From: Heloderma charlesbogerti
Lineage: Eukaryota > Chordata > Lepidosauria > Squamata > Helodermatidae
Assembly: GCA_026122225.1 (NCBI GenBank)
Contig: JANEZZ010000975.1
Coordinates: forward strand, 186,001-250,000
DNA: 64,000 bases
Reading direction: 5' to 3'
Of the stretch, positions 31,753 through 43,489 are shown piece by piece (the first letter of the stretch is position 1; every line of letters begins with the position of its first letter). A program made the translations under genes and the position numbers. The notes under the pieces are model-generated. The model did not search any database, had not been told where the DNA came from, and was given only the letters and a program-made list of their open reading frames with translations.

Positions 31753-31834
31753 CCTCCATGATTTCTCAAAGATAATAGACAGTGGTTCTGAGAGTTCTTC
31801 TGCCGGTTCCTTTATTACTCTAGGGTACAGTTCA

Positions 31835-32056
31835 ACTTTGGTTGTCTGGGACTTCTGGGACTAGTACCAGGAACCCATGGCTTGTTTGCCTCCTCACCCT
31901 GAGGTATCTCTCAGTATCCTCTCATTAATTTCTCCCCTATAAGAAAATGGTAGCAATTCACTCCTATGGGGAGAAGTAAGTAAGGGTACACACAATGCCT
32001 CCCCTGCCCTGTGCGTTCAACCAACATGTGAGAGTGTACCAGTTCAGGTTGTGAGT
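31835..32056. other. unassigned short stretch
   Basis: No recognisable element between the CR1 and the LTR-like region. Confidence 0.4.
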
Positions 32057-32600
32057 TCTGATGACGCCCTGGGATGTAACTTGGGCTTCAGATTTCTGCC
32101 AGGGATCAGATCTTGAGCAGGGTTCAGCTTGGGTCAGGTTTCTCGGGAATCAAGGCAAAAGAGATCAGCTCCACAGAAGGCTGCAAGTGGTGCTGGAGCT
32201 GGAAGCCACACAGGACTGTTTGTATATTGGCTTAACAAAAAGCACAGCAAGGCTGAGGCTTAAATAGGAAGTTACCAGGCTCTGCCTCTACTTTTACTGC
32301 CGCTTTGACCCTTAAATGGGCTTGGTCTGTTTTAGCAGCCTCAGGCTGCAGTGACATGGGAGTGGTTGTGGCATGCTAGTCTCCTCGTGGCTTGAGTCCT
32401 CAGAGTCTGAGGACGGTCGGTAATGGAGCCTCCTCTAGCCCCCTTGGAGAACTGGGGTCCTTGTGGTGCTTTTCATTGGCTGAGTCGTCCCCAACTGAAT
32501 CTGGAGCCTCTTCTAAGGATGAGGGCCCGAGATACTGGTCCATGATAGAGGGTACAGCAGGACCAAGCTGGCTGCCCATGCGCCTCTGTGCCAAATGACC
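32057..32600 (-). mobile_element. probable LTR, boundaries approximate
   Basis: The minus strand has a Ser/Pro/Glu-rich open stretch (SLEEAPDSVGDDSANEKHH, 32400-32594). It is followed by a TATA-like TCCTATTTAAGCCTCAGCC near 32250-32270, then a CT-rich leader. This is the general layout of the other LTRs in the window. No TG..CA pair with matching flanks could be fixed, so the ends are uncertain. Confidence 0.45.
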
Positions 32601-32898
32601 ATATTTGCCAGCAGCCAGATGTTGGCCTTCAGTGAATATGACCCTTATGCATGTGGGAACCTATGGGCTTACAGATGTATGCAGGTAGAGCTTTTCCATG
32701 CGATGGGGAATCCTGGACCAATCAGTAGCTGTACAGAAATACATCCCTATGCAAATAGGGCCCTTTCTCATTTAGGGGGTGGCTGCACAGTCAGCCAGCA
32801 TGGCAGAGGCATGGCCAATCAGTGTGATCCCACACCTCCCCTCACATATGTGCATAGGGCTTCTCGACACAAAGAGAAATCCTGGGCCAATCGTGGTT
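32601..32898. other. unassigned stretch
   Basis: Contains CCTATGCAAATAGGG and ATATGTGCATAGGG-type phrases that recur in 33291-33540 (CCCTATGCATGTATATCCC). The two SINEs at 32899-33290 may therefore have split one older repeat. Confidence 0.4.
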
Positions 32899-33060
32899 AG
32901 GAACACAGGAAGCTGCCTTTATACCGAGTCAGACTATTAGTCCATCTACCCCCGTATTGTCAACTCTGACTGGCAGCAATCCAAACAGGATTCTTTCCTA
33001 TCCCTACCTGGAGAAGCCAGAGATTGAACCTGTGCTCTACCACTCAGCTATAGCCCCTCC
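32899..33060 (-). mobile_element. tRNA-derived SINE, family 1 (copy 3)
   Basis: The plus strand begins AGGAACACAGGAAGCTGCC and ends GTGCTCTACCACTCAGCTAT, the reverse complement of the tRNA-like head. The B-box complement is GATTGAACCTG. It abuts a family 2 SINE. Confidence 0.85.
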
Positions 33061-33290
33061 CATCATCATCATCATCACACTTATACCCCACCTTTTTTCC
33101 TCTTGAAAGGAACCCAAAGCTTACACGGTCCTCCTCCTCCTCTCCAGTTTATCCTCACAACATGCCTGTGAGGTAGGCTAGGCTGAGAGTCAGTGACTGG
33201 CCCAGTGAGCTTCATGGTCGAGTGGGAACTAGAACCCGGGTCTCCAATTTCCCAGTCCAACACTCTAGCTGCTACACTACATTGGCTCTC
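33061..33290 (-). mobile_element. tRNA-derived SINE, family 2
   Basis: The reverse complement gives the head GAGAGCCAATGTAGTGTAG with a B-box-like GGGTTCTAGTTCCC. It then gives GCCTACCTCACAGGCATG and a tail with GGTGGGGTATAAGTG ending in (GAT)n. The family also occurs at 38772, 53365 and 63237. Confidence 0.88.
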
Positions 33291-33578
33291 ACATATGGTT
33301 CCTCTTTGCATAGCAGAGCCCTATGCATGTATATCCCTCCCACATAGGATCTCTTCTCTCCAGTCTGGGAGATGTGTGGTGAGCCAGCACAGAGGGGCAT
33401 GGGCAGGGCAGCCAGCATGATCTTCCCCCCACCCAACACATGAAGGCTCAACATTTGAACAATCCTATAATCACTGCACTTGGCAAGGAGGACAGGGCTC
33501 TGATGCTGGTATCCCAGCACAAACAGATTACACATATGCACACCCTGTGCCCATCACAACGACAAGGATTTTTGTCAA
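33291..33578. other. unassigned stretch
   Basis: No recognised gene or element. Confidence 0.4.
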
Positions 33579-34330
33579 ATCATAGAGTTGGAAGGGGCCA
33601 TTTAGGCCATGACGTCCAACCCCATGGTCAGTTCAAGAATCAAGCTGAAAGCATCCCTGAGAGATGGCTGTCCAATTTCATCTTGAATGCCTCCAGTGTG
33701 GCATTCAAGTGGCAGTTGGTTCCATGGTCTGATTGCTCTGACTGTTAGGACATTTTTCCTGATGTTCAGCTGAAATCTGCCTTGCTGTAACTTAAGCCTG
33801 TTATTTTGTGTCCTACAGAGAAGAGGTTGCAGCCTTCTTTTGTGTGACAGCCCTTTAGGTACTTGACATGTGCTATCATATCCCCCTTCAATCTTCTCTT
33901 CTCAAGGCTAACCATACCCAGTTCCTTCCAACTTTCCTAATAGGACATAGTTTCTAGTCCTCTGATCATCTTTGTTGCCCTTTTCTGAACCTGTTCCAAT
34001 TTATCTGAATCCTTCTTAAAGTTCAAGTTGTTTTGATGTAGTGATGGCCACCAATTTGGATGGCTTTAAAAGTTATTTCATGTCCTACAGTCTTGGATGA
34101 CAGAGAACAGGGAGCAGCCCTCTTAGGTACTTAACAACCCTTTAGGTACTTGAAAAGTGCTATTGTATCCCCGCTCAGTCTTCTCTTCTCAAGGCTAACC
34201 ATACTCAGTTCCTTCAATCTTTCCTTGTAGGACTTAGCTTCTAGTCCCCCTATCATCTTTGCCACCTTTCTCTGAACTCGTTCCAATTTATATGAATCCT
34301 TCTTAAAGTGTAGTGTCCATTGTGCTAGAA
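33579..34330 (-). mobile_element. old CR1 LINE 3' region, internally rearranged
   Basis: It starts ATCATAGAGTTGGAAGGGGC and continues with the CR1 UTR order. The phrase CTTCTCTTCTCAAGGCTAACCAT occurs twice (near 33891 and 34179). A piece resembling family B LINE (GATGGCCACCAATTTGGATG) lies between them near 34041. The segment is a mosaic of CR1 copies, or a partial duplication. Confidence 0.75.
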
Positions 34331-35703
34331 TTCAGTCTCCAGAAGTTTGATATTGAACCACTGTGAACCAAACCTTCTAGGAACTAATCTCCGCTAGACC
34401 ATTTCACTGACTCACCATCTGTTTTCCTCCAATATTCACTGTTCTCTCTCCTCATTACAATCCTATTGAAATCTCAGCTCTGTAATTGATGCCTTAAGTA
34501 TATGTATAATTAGTATATGAATACTTTTCTACGAATATATTTGCAAAGGAATAATAATCATAACCACTGCTATATATTGCTATATTTTAATGCCATAGTA
34601 ATTCATTTTCATAAAATCTCCCCCCAATGTCACAAGGCTGTTTTACTACATGAATAAATACTTTATGTTTAATTGTGGAATAGCTTCTATTTAGGCCATG
34701 CACTGAGTAATAAAACTTTGTTTTTACTATAAAATTAGCAATTGTTCACCATGAAGACATGTGGCCCTGTTAACATAAATTGTGTAAACACATAAAAGAT
34801 GCAGTATTTATTAATACACACACATTTGTACACATTAATATATAATGTGTATATCTATATAGCTGAAAAGATACATATTAAAATTGCAATTTTCCATACA
34901 TTTTCTTGAGAGAAAGTCCCATTGAGACTCAGTTGGGCTTATTCCTGTACAGGAAATTCTAGCACAGAAGAGTAGCAAGGATATAATGCCTGTACCCACA
35001 AATATGCGATATTTTATCTACCTCTTTGGTTGCACCTATATATACACATATTAACACCCCACGGAATATTTCAAACGTCATAGATGACACACACATCTAT
35101 ATTTTTGTAGATTTTTAAAAAATATATAATTATTTATAACATGCATGAGATCAATAGCTACAAGTTTAATCTGTCATTAGCTACTTATTTTCTCTAGTGA
35201 TTTGTTGCGTATTTGTTTAAATTCAGAAATTGAGGTTTCCATACAACTTAGCTCCACTTTACTGCAGAAATATAAACTGAAGTGCTGGCTGTTTCCAAAC
35301 TGATTGGTTCATTCTGATATGAACTGGAATTTGCTATATATCTGGGAGATCACTCAGGAAAAACCCAGGATATATTCACAACTAACATTATTCACCAATT
35401 TGTTGTTTGGATTTTGAAGTTAGCAATTTTCAGTGGCGCTGCGAATTATGAATGGTGCATGCAAGTTTAATTACCAGGTTTCCCTGTAGTTAACATGAAA
35501 GGGGCAACTGGGAAAGAGACAGGTTCTGGCTTCCGTGTTTTACTGGAAAGAAGCCCAACGGCCCATTTAGGAAACACCGTCAGGGGCTCCATATGTTGCA
35601 CTGGTAGACAAAGCATTCAGAGCTAAGGTCTACCCTAGCAAGCTTCCATGGGCTGGGTATACTGGGCCTCAGAGCCCAGTTCAGGCACAGACTGTACTTG
35701 GGG
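34331..35703. other. AT-rich unassigned stretch
   Basis: About 1.4 kb, strikingly AT-rich between 34500 and 35420. No transposon termini, microsatellite of note or coding similarity were seen. It is probably old single-copy DNA, and one of the few long stretches here without visible repeats. Confidence 0.5.
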
Positions 35704-35835
35704 TATGCCATAGCTCAGCGGTAGAGCATAAGCTTCGCATGCAGAAGCTACCAGGTTCAGGCCCCAGCATCTCCAAGTAGGGCTGAAGTAACAGTCAGAA
35801 TAGCCAATACTGGGTTAGGTCATAATGCATGACCT
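35704..35835 (+). mobile_element. tRNA-derived SINE, family 1 (copy 4, truncated)
   Basis: The head GCCATAGCTCAGCGGTAGAG and CTTCGCATGCAGAAG are well kept, with B-box-like AGGTTCAGGCCCC and CAGCATCTCCAAGTAGG. The 3' end is lost after GGGTTAGGTC. Confidence 0.8.
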
Positions 35836-36133
35836 TTTCAGCCTCAGGGAATGCATGTGATGCTGGCTCATGCCGGCAGGCATGACACGGATACAGCAGT
35901 GAGGAAAGCTTGATCTATATAAGGATCATCAGGGGAGGGATGGCGAGCCTTCTCTCCACCCCCTCCCCGAGTGATCTTGATACAGACTGCTTGAGGAAAG
36001 AGCAATCCATATCAGGATCACCAGGAGGAGGGATCTGGTGGCAGAGAAAGGATTAAAGTTCCCCTATCCCCACACTGGTGGGGGAGGGGATCCCTACCTG
36101 GATTAGGGCTGATCCCTCTCTGGATTAGGGCTT

Positions 36134-36135
36134 TT

Positions 36136-36163
<28 letters not shown>
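36134..36163. repeat. (TTTA)n microsatellite
   Basis: About seven TTTA units followed by T and A runs. Confidence 0.92.
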
Positions 36164-36166
<3 letters not shown>

Positions 36167-37597
36167 AAAGCCTTTCACACAATTGCTAACTGCATGAATG
36201 GCATCTCTTTTAGTCTGGCTCTTAAATATACCACCTGTGACCATTGTTCTCATGTACACACTGGAAAGAAGACATTTAAAATCATATGTTTTAGCCAGAG
36301 AGGAGAGACAAGAAAATGCAAAAAAGAAAAAAAGCTATTCTAAAAGTTTCACTTGTGGCAAAAGGGTCTACCCTGTTACCCAAAGGGTGATGGCAGCAGG
36401 TCTCACACAGGCCTAATGCCTCTGTAGGCCCAACACAGATGTAACTATCTTGGTCCAATAAACCATGGTTTATCTGACTGAGAATAAATATTGTGCCTGC
36501 ACACTCCCTCTGACATTCATTTCCCACCTCTGCTTTCTTGAGCGCTGTAATACAAAACATCTGGGGTTTGTTAAACCACAGTTTCCTGTTACATCTAAAC
36601 TGGGAAATTGTAGTTTATTCTCTAACTACAAATCAGATATCAAACAAGGATCAGCTCTTTGGGCTGAAATAGTTACATCTGAACATAATGTTTTTGTTTT
36701 GTTTTTTACCTCCTAACCATAAAATACACATGCTTGTACACTTCTTCTTACCCCCTCCACGTGAATCCCTCTCCTCCATGTTGTGGTTTAATAATGCTGA
36801 AGCATTACATCTGTACTGGTGCTACGCATGGTTAAAGAAAACCAGGGTTATAACTAGAGTGTGAAATCACAGGTGGCATTAACCATTATATTAAAATTAT
36901 AGCTAATGCAGATGTGATGCTACACCATTGCTAAAGCAAATAGTGGAAGGGAGAGGAAAGGAGGGGGGAGCGTGTGAACCCACAGCAAGGTCCCAGTCTC
37001 TTAGCCATGGCTAAGATATCAGGAACTTTATATCTGCACCAAGGCACAGCCTGGCTCTCTCCAGAATCTCAGCAATTCTTTGCCTAGCTTCAGCACAGCT
37101 AACTGTAATCAATCCCTGGAAGGCAGGATGACTTACCAGTGCTGCAAAATTGCAAAGGTAATCCATCAGTTCTACTCACCTTGAGACCTAGCAATATATA
37201 GCAAAGCTTACACCGTGAGAATACAAGAAACCCAAGGCAGCTCCACTAGGTGTAGGGTTTTTATGCTAAGCAAGGACGTTGTATCAAAGATGCTATTTTA
37301 TGTGCTACAAGCATGTTTGAAGACTATTTACAAAATGTGAACAAATACACTGGGAGCCTGATACAGCTCTCCCTTAACATTTACGGATATCATATCAAAC
37401 CGTTATGGGAGCCTCATGTAAGGCAATTTAAATCCAATTTCTCTGGTCCCTGTTCCTAGGGCTTTCCCTGCTGAGGGAATGTGGATTGACTCCTTGTTCT
37501 TTAGAAGAGACATGATGATCTATAAGAATACTCAAAAAATATCACAGCATCAAGCACCCTGAAAAAGTTTCTCCCACCCCAACTTTATGCTTCATTG

Positions 37598-37676
37598 CTA
37601 GGGCAATGGGAAATGGTGGCGATTTACTGCTGAATATCGGCGGCAAGTTGCTGCTATTTCCCATTGCCCTAGCAAG
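37598..37676. repeat. inverted repeat, MITE-like
   Basis: The arms TTGCTAGGGCAATGGGAAAT and ATTTCCCATTGCCCTAGCAA are perfect reverse complements, with a loop of about 38 bases. No flanking duplication was identified. Confidence 0.8.
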
Positions 37677-38618
37677 CGCTACTTCAGTTGTGCAAGCATT
37701 GGTTTACACTTGCACAACATCATTGACACTATCGCTGGGGCACAATTGGATATACTACCCTCTGTGTTGCAACTGAAAGGGTTCGCTCCCTTGTTTCCTC
37801 TCGCCTTCTGCATGAAATGAGAGGGGTGGTTAGGCCCAGGGGAGGAAATATGCAAGTTGGAGGTCTGCTCCCAATCTTGCCACAGATAGAGCTGCAAAGC
37901 CAAAAGTAGCAACTCAACAGGCCATAGAATATTAAGCATAATGGAAGTCTTGATGGACACCTTAATTCAGAAAGTGGATGGGGAAGCAGACCAGCTTTAA
38001 AAACATGGTACCTAAATCTGTGAATGGAAAGATGCTTTGTGAAAACCCACTGATGTGACTGGGGAAAAAATCCATTTCATATCATCTCTGGTTTAATATG
38101 TTCTTGAAATTCTCTCTTGGCAATACTTCTGAATCCCTTTCTGGTGAAAAGTCCAGGGCTGTACTAAAAGACAAATCTCTCTTTCCCTCCACCCCTTCAG
38201 CCTGCGTATTGCAATTTTAATAAGCTCTGCCCCCGAAGGTCATTTTGTCAGCACTGTACGTGCCCATCATATCAGGGCAAATAAAAATCCTTCCTACTAA
38301 AGGAACTTAAGGCCAAAATGGAGAACTTTATTATCACAGATAAAACAACAGCTTATAAAAGTGCTGGCCAGCAATTTGTAAAAGCTATTTCTCCTAGATT
38401 ATGATTGGGGGACATGCGCTCTTTAGGTGAAAACAAATCCAAACTCATCTTGTCCAGGTTAGAGTAGTTTGGAGGTTGGGCCATATTCGATAATGCAGAT
38501 TTCCCCAAAACTTTTCTAATCTTTCAGTAAATGCATGCCCCATTCCTCTGGGGCTTCCACTAATGCTTTAAGATTCATGGGCACATCTAGAGAGCCACAG
38601 TAATCATAAGCAATTTCT

Positions 38619-38637
38619 CTTCTCTTCTCTTCTCTTT
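38619..38637. repeat. (TCTTC)n simple repeat
   Basis: About four pentanucleotide units leading into a T run. Confidence 0.8.
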
Positions 38638-38771
38638 TTTTGCGACAGTCTTACTTTTCCTCTTTCCTACCTTATTATCCACCCAGTGAGCAGCCTTCTT
38701 GGGTTGGGATGGAAATACTCTAGCCAGTACACCACACAGCCCCACTCTGTGGCCATTTTCTTAAAATACAT

Positions 38772-38880
38772 AGATGATGATGATGATGATGACATATATA
38801 TCCCACCTTTTTTCCACCAAGGAACCCAAGGTGGCCTGCACAATCCCCCTTCTCTCTGCTTTATCCTCACAAAAACCATA
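38772..38880 (-). mobile_element. tRNA-derived SINE, family 2, 3' part
   Basis: After a (GAT)n run the plus strand reads TATATCCCACCTTTTTTCCA, then AGGAACCCAAGGTGGCCTGC and TTTATCCTCACAAAAACCAT. These match the minus-strand tail of family 2. The head is missing. Confidence 0.8.
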
Positions 38881-38972
38881 TCCTTTTCATGTCAATCCCT
38901 TTCAAAGTCACATGTATATAGCAATTTAGTTAACTCCAGGTTTACCATAGGACATTTGCTGATACAAATTAA

Positions 38973-39341
38973 GGGAGCAGTCCTATGGCCGCTAGTCAGT
39001 GGCTAGACAGCCAAAGGATATCTGGTTTTCCAGGAACCAACCTCCCCCCACTTCATGCTCAGAAGAGGAGCATGGAGTGGCCAAAACAGGGCATTCCAGG
39101 GGGTGATCTGGGGCAGGGAGGGCGGAAATGCTGGTGTGACACATCCAATGTGTCCTCCGGCAGCCTCCTTCCCTACTCTACCTTCCTGCGACTAGACAGC
39201 TGATATCAGCTGTCTAGCCAAAAATGAAGGGAAGGAGATGCATGGAGGGAATGATCCCCTCCATGCTTCTCCTGCCCTGCATTGGATAGGCGGTCACCTC
39301 CGAGTTCGGAGGCGGCTGCCTATCCGCATAGGATTGCAGCC
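38973..39341. mobile_element. Harbinger-like MITE (369 bp)
   Basis: The ends are GGGAGCAGTCCTATGGCC and CGCATAGGATTGCAGCC. TAA flanks both ends (38970-38972 and 39342-39344). It shares its interior with 1245-1623, including CCTCCATGCT.CTCCTGCC and GCATTGGATAGGCGGTCACC. A short central palindrome TAGACAGCTGATATCAGCTGTCTA-type lies near 39193-39216. Confidence 0.78.
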
Positions 39342-39344
39342 TAA

Positions 39345-40132
39345 GAGACTTCTCGATCTCTGTGCAGTTCATGCAGGGTTCAACCTCTATAGGAGGAAGA
39401 GTGAAATCCAGCCACACATCCCCATATGTAATACATTCTCTCATATACATACAGAACCACACACACATACACACACCTCCAGAAATCCTGCTGAACAGGA
39501 GTTACAGAGGTGAATTGGGACACATTTGGTTATGGAGAGTAAAGGAAAAGCAGCAGAGAAAAGCTCATGAGGATAACATTGTGGGATGGGCTGAGGGAAT
39601 GCTGAATCAAATATGCAACTACTTTTGGAATGCAGATTCCTGCATCTAACAACCTTATACAGTTGAAATAAGTAGTGGGAAGGCGGTTAGAGATAGAATG
39701 GGTTGATTGCCACCCTTATTTAAAGCATGTATATATGAAAACATGCCGGACCCAACATGGCATGGCTGAGGTGTAAATGCATCCTGACATTTTTGTTTCT
39801 TTTGCTAAAAGAAGCCTTTGGGTCAGAGCAGAGGGGCTCTAATTTACATTATGGCCATGGTGCTGGAGGTGGGGTTTAAGGCCTTGAAAACTGTCTATTT
39901 AAGTCAATTAAGTAGTTAGTGATCAGTCTGCCATGTCTTAGGCATGGGAAATACTACATTTCCAGTGGATGAGGGCATATAGATTAACCTTAGAGCAAGT
40001 TTAAGCAGCATCCCATTGGCCACAATGGCCAACCATTGTGCCAATGGAAAGCCCACAACCAGGGTGTGAATGCAATCATAGTTCTACCCCACCAGGTTGG
40101 GGAAGACTGGTATTTTTTTGTCATTGTTCTAC
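39345..40132. other. unassigned stretch
   Basis: No recognised gene. A short CA-rich tract lies near 39454-39476. Confidence 0.45.
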
Positions 40133-40270
40133 CAGCCTTTCCCAATCTGGTGCCTCCAGATGTTTTAGACTACAACTCCCATCCTCCCTGACCATGGACT
40201 ATGCTGGCTAGGGCTCTTGGGAATCATACTCCAAAACACCTGGAGGGCACCAGGTTGAGAAAGGCTTCCA
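40133..40270. mobile_element. hAT-like foldback MITE
   Basis: The arms CCCAATCTGGTGCCTCCAG and CTGGAGGGCACCAGGTTGAG are inverted. The interior ACTACAACTCCCATCCTC is a signature of the family. A better preserved relative with a target duplication is at 62281-62404. Confidence 0.75.
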
Positions 40271-40452
40271 CTGCATTTGGAACTTGCATATAGCCACCCT
40301 ATAACAGGTATCAGTAGAACTGTCCTCTGTAGGGTGGCCACTTATGAACCCATCAAAAATGAGGAAATGCATCACGAAGAGGAAGAGCATTTGCATTAAA
40401 AGTAGGAGACAGAATTGCATAAGATTTGCCTATGCTCATTACATGTATAGAT

Positions 40453-41010
40453 TAGAGATGTCTGTCACTGGGAAACCTGGTTCCTTTCTCTCTCTCTTTT
40501 TTGCCTTGATGAATTCTGTGGTGCATATGACTCAATTTGCTTTTGTGAGCTGAGCTGTGTGGGCAGTTCCCCAAACTCCAGGAACTTTTTTTGAGTATTT
40601 TTTGCAGGTCCTGCAATTTGCACAAATTTCTGAGCAATTTGTGCAAATTGCTCAGAAATGTGCACAAATCACAGCCGAATTTGCACATATTACTCAGAGA
40701 TGTGCACAAATTGCAGCCGAATTTGCGCAGATTGCTTGGAGATGTGCGCTAATTACAGCCAATGTTGCACAAATTGCTTAGAAATGCACACAAATTACAG
40801 CCAAATCTGTGCAAATAGCTCAGAAATTTGCACAAAATGCAGAACCTGAGGCAGGAATGCACAAAATGCCTGGGAAATCTGCAAACTGGCGTGACTCACT
40901 GCAAACTGAGTTGGGCGCCACTGAGGGAACCAAAAACAAGTTGGGGGGGCAAATCTAGGAAAATTTGTTGAACTCCTCTGCACAAAATGGATTTCTCCAC
41001 CAATAGATAC
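40453..41010. mobile_element. probable hAT-like MITE with internal tandem array
   Basis: The left end TAGAGATGTCTGTCACTGGG is of the TAGRGATGT type. The interior ends with GGATTTCTCCACCAATAG. No secure right terminus or duplication was found. It contains the 42-bp tandem array at 40618-40845. Confidence 0.4.
40618..40845. repeat. 42-bp tandem repeat (about five units)
   Basis: Units resemble GCACAAATTGCTCAGAAATG followed by TGCACAAATCACAGCCGAAT. The 14-codon period gives an artefactual Cys/Asn/Ser-rich frame on the plus strand. Confidence 0.88.
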
Positions 41011-41290
41011 AAATTCAGAAATTACTATTAAAATTTAAATAGGAATTCAGTACATCTCATCATAGAGCAGAAAACTGTGACCTGTGTGCCTGCCTGCTCA
41101 GGCTGCTGCCCAGGTGCTCACTGTTGATGGGGCAACAGTTCTTATGGCTCTTTATCTTTAAACCAAACTTGGACTGGGCAGCCCTTCAAATAGAGGATGC
41201 CTTCAAAATAGATGACAGTTGTCTAGCAGCACTTCGATAGAGGACTGTGCTCTGCAAAAGTGGACACATGGCCACTCTATGTGAATTGGT

Positions 41291-42020
41291 GAGAGCTGTG
41301 TGCAAATGGCCTCTTGAAATTATCCACCTTACTTGTGGGTAGAGAAATTTGGGGGACAATTTCACCAAATTTCTCCAGGCAGAGGAGAAATTCTCAACAG
41401 TTTCTGCCAGGCAGGGCTCCCCATTGGCTGGGCTTGTAGCACAGCTTCTTTCTTTTTAGGTAAGGGGTTTGGGGGTCTTCGTGCTGCAACAGCATCAACT
41501 GTCTTGGCAGGCTGGCCCCCAATTTGCATCCACCACAGTGCAACCATCCAGGGTTGAGGTGGAGTTCACCCTCTGCCAAAATCTTTCCTCCAATTTCCTG
41601 AAAGTTTCCCTTCCCCATGACAGAGGCTTCCATTGCTCTGCCTCTTTCGGGATGTTTTATACTTTATTTTTGTTGTGCATTTGAGCTTGCCTAATCACAG
41701 CTACCCTCCCAGGCTGCCTCCACGCCCTAATCTGATGGGAGGAATTACCTCATGGTGCCTTAAACTGGGCTTTAATTGAAGTGTAGGAAGCTGAGGAGGC
41801 CACAGGCGGCCAGAGAGATGATTGCACAATGACAAATGGGACACTTGTGCTCACTCCTCAGCCACCTCCTCAGTAAGGTAAGCCCAAGAAACCCAAACCC
41901 AACCCATGAGAATTTCTCCGTAATTTCTTCATAGTTGAATTTCTTTTCAAAAGCAATTCCTCTTCTATCAAATTGAATGAGAATGGTCAAAAAAATGTGG
42001 GAGAAAATTTTGGCACAACT
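41291..42020. mobile_element. hAT-like element, family D (copy 1)
   Basis: The left end GAGAGCTGTGTGCAAATGGC and right end GAGAAAATTTTGGCACAAC match those of 45922-46613 in order. Shared interior phrases include TTTCACC.AATTTCTCC, AGCACAGCTTCTT, GGAGGAATTACCTCATG and AGTAAGGTAAGCCCAAGAA. No target duplication is visible around this copy. Confidence 0.65.
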
Positions 42021-42782
42021 AATCTTCTAATCTTCTTTAATTGCCACAAATTGTGGCACAAGCCACCAGCAATATTGTGCAGGTATTTGCATATGCAAAT
42101 TGCCAACACATAGGCACTGTTCTTGTCTATAATGCACATCTTTTAGCACAACTTTTCTTTCACAATGTCAAGGGGTGGGGGGAGGTTGTGTGCAGAAGTT
42201 GTTCAGAAACGGAAAGGTATCCAAGATACTCTGCAGGGTTTCCTGAGAAAACTGGGCAGAAAAGAAGAAAATTCCATGGAAATGAATATTTCCATTCTAA
42301 TCACTGGTATCTTCAAATCTGCACAATCTATATTCTACAAATAAAAGAGTTTTTTAAAAGTCTTCCCCTCCTCTTCTTTTTGATGAAAATGATTTCCTCC
42401 TCCAGTTCTATTCCTGCAAACATATATATTGGTTTCTTCTGTATTGCAGCAATATAGAAGTGTCAGTATTAATTCATGGCCATCTGTCTTTGTTTTTTGC
42501 TCACCCACTCCACCAAATCCCATACTACTGTGTAATTTATGTACGTGAAGTGGACTCTTTGAAACAAGATACAAGAACAATGTTGCATAGCCAGGGTGGA
42601 ACGGGTTGTCTGACTGACTTACTAGAAGGAATAGTAGTTGGTATGCTGCATGCCTCTGCCCAACCCAGGGAAGAACAGGTTACAGTTGCACAACAAACTG
42701 GCATTCCTGGCCATGGCAAGCAAGACAAAGGATACATTTGCCCTAAATGGGGAGCCATAATGGATAGCTCACTAATGTGTGA
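42021..42782. other. unassigned stretch
   Basis: About 760 bases with no recognised gene or element. Frames of 138 and 108 codons carry no domain. Confidence 0.45.
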
Positions 42783-43232
42783 ATAGGAAGCAATCCTATG
42801 GTCCCTAGAAAAAGTCTAGGGGGCCATAGGATGTTTCAGATTCCTGGATCTGATGCCACAGACAGCACTCCGACCTTGGACTCAGGAATCCAAGCTCCCC
42901 ATCCTCTCCCCTGTCCCCCTGTAGCCAGCACAGAGAGAACTGTGCCAGCTGCCTCTATGAGCTCACAAAGGCAAGCTTGGAAAGAAGGGAAAGGGGGTGG
43001 TTCTGTGGGCAGGGAGGGGAGAAGCCCAGGGTGGCAGCATATGAAGAATCCTCTGGCTGCCCCAGCCTCCTTCCCTGTCTCTCCATGGAGCCCCAGCTAG
43101 ATGGGCAAAATCGCCTGTCTAACGAAAATGTGGGGTGAGAGGAGCATGCAGGTGACAACTGCATCCACGATCCCCCCATCCTGCATAGGATGCCCATTCA
43201 CCTCTGAGTTCCTCATAGGATTGCACCTTTAA
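42783..43232. mobile_element. Harbinger-like MITE (about 450 bp)
   Basis: The left phrase GGAAGCAATCCTATGG and right phrase CATAGGATTGCACCTTTAA carry the GCAATCCTATG terminal signature. Interior phrases (CTGCATAGGATGCCCATTCA, CCTCTGAGTTCCTC) parallel the 1245 and 38973 elements. The flanking TAA pair is not clear here. Confidence 0.6.
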
Positions 43233-43489
43233 TAATGTAGCAGCCATATCGGGGGTCAGACTAAGTAGCCTCATGCAGTCTCATGCTTCATGTTCTTGCT
43301 GAGCTCTTGCTCTCTGAAATATATGTTTGTAAGCTGACGAGACACAGGAATTTCTTATCTTGTCAACAAAGGCTAAGGTCATAGTGATATGTATATCATG
43401 TTCTCTGCTGTTCTCTGCTGTTCTCTACTTATCATGGCTACCCTATAACCCATTTCTTGTATTATAAACAATGGTGCTAGGAGAAGAAA
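43233..43489. other. unassigned stretch
   Basis: Contains TGTTCTCTGC repeated two to three times near 43400-43427. Confidence 0.4.

Larger units (their letters stand above)
29973..31834 (-). mobile_element. CR1 LINE, split by a solo LTR
   Basis: The pieces are 29973-30869 (3' UTR and late ORF2) and 31397-31834 (earlier ORF2). The junctions are an LTR at 30870-31396. Landmarks are CATAGAATCATAGAATAG at the 3' end, the FADDTKLGG motif near 30686, and FKKGKKEEPGN near 31700. It is 5'-truncated near 31834, after the phrase equivalent to CCCTAGAGTAATAAAGG. Confidence 0.92.
35836..38618. other. mostly unassigned stretch
   Basis: About 2.8 kb with no supported gene. It contains a (TTTA)n microsatellite at 36134-36163 and an inverted repeat at 37598-37676. 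Short frames at 36198-36716 and 37679-37960 have no domain. Confidence 0.5.

Noticed and set aside
36198..36416. Zinc-finger-like fragment
   Set aside because: A few Lys/Ser/Cys words look suggestive, but there is no C2H2 spacing and no linker.
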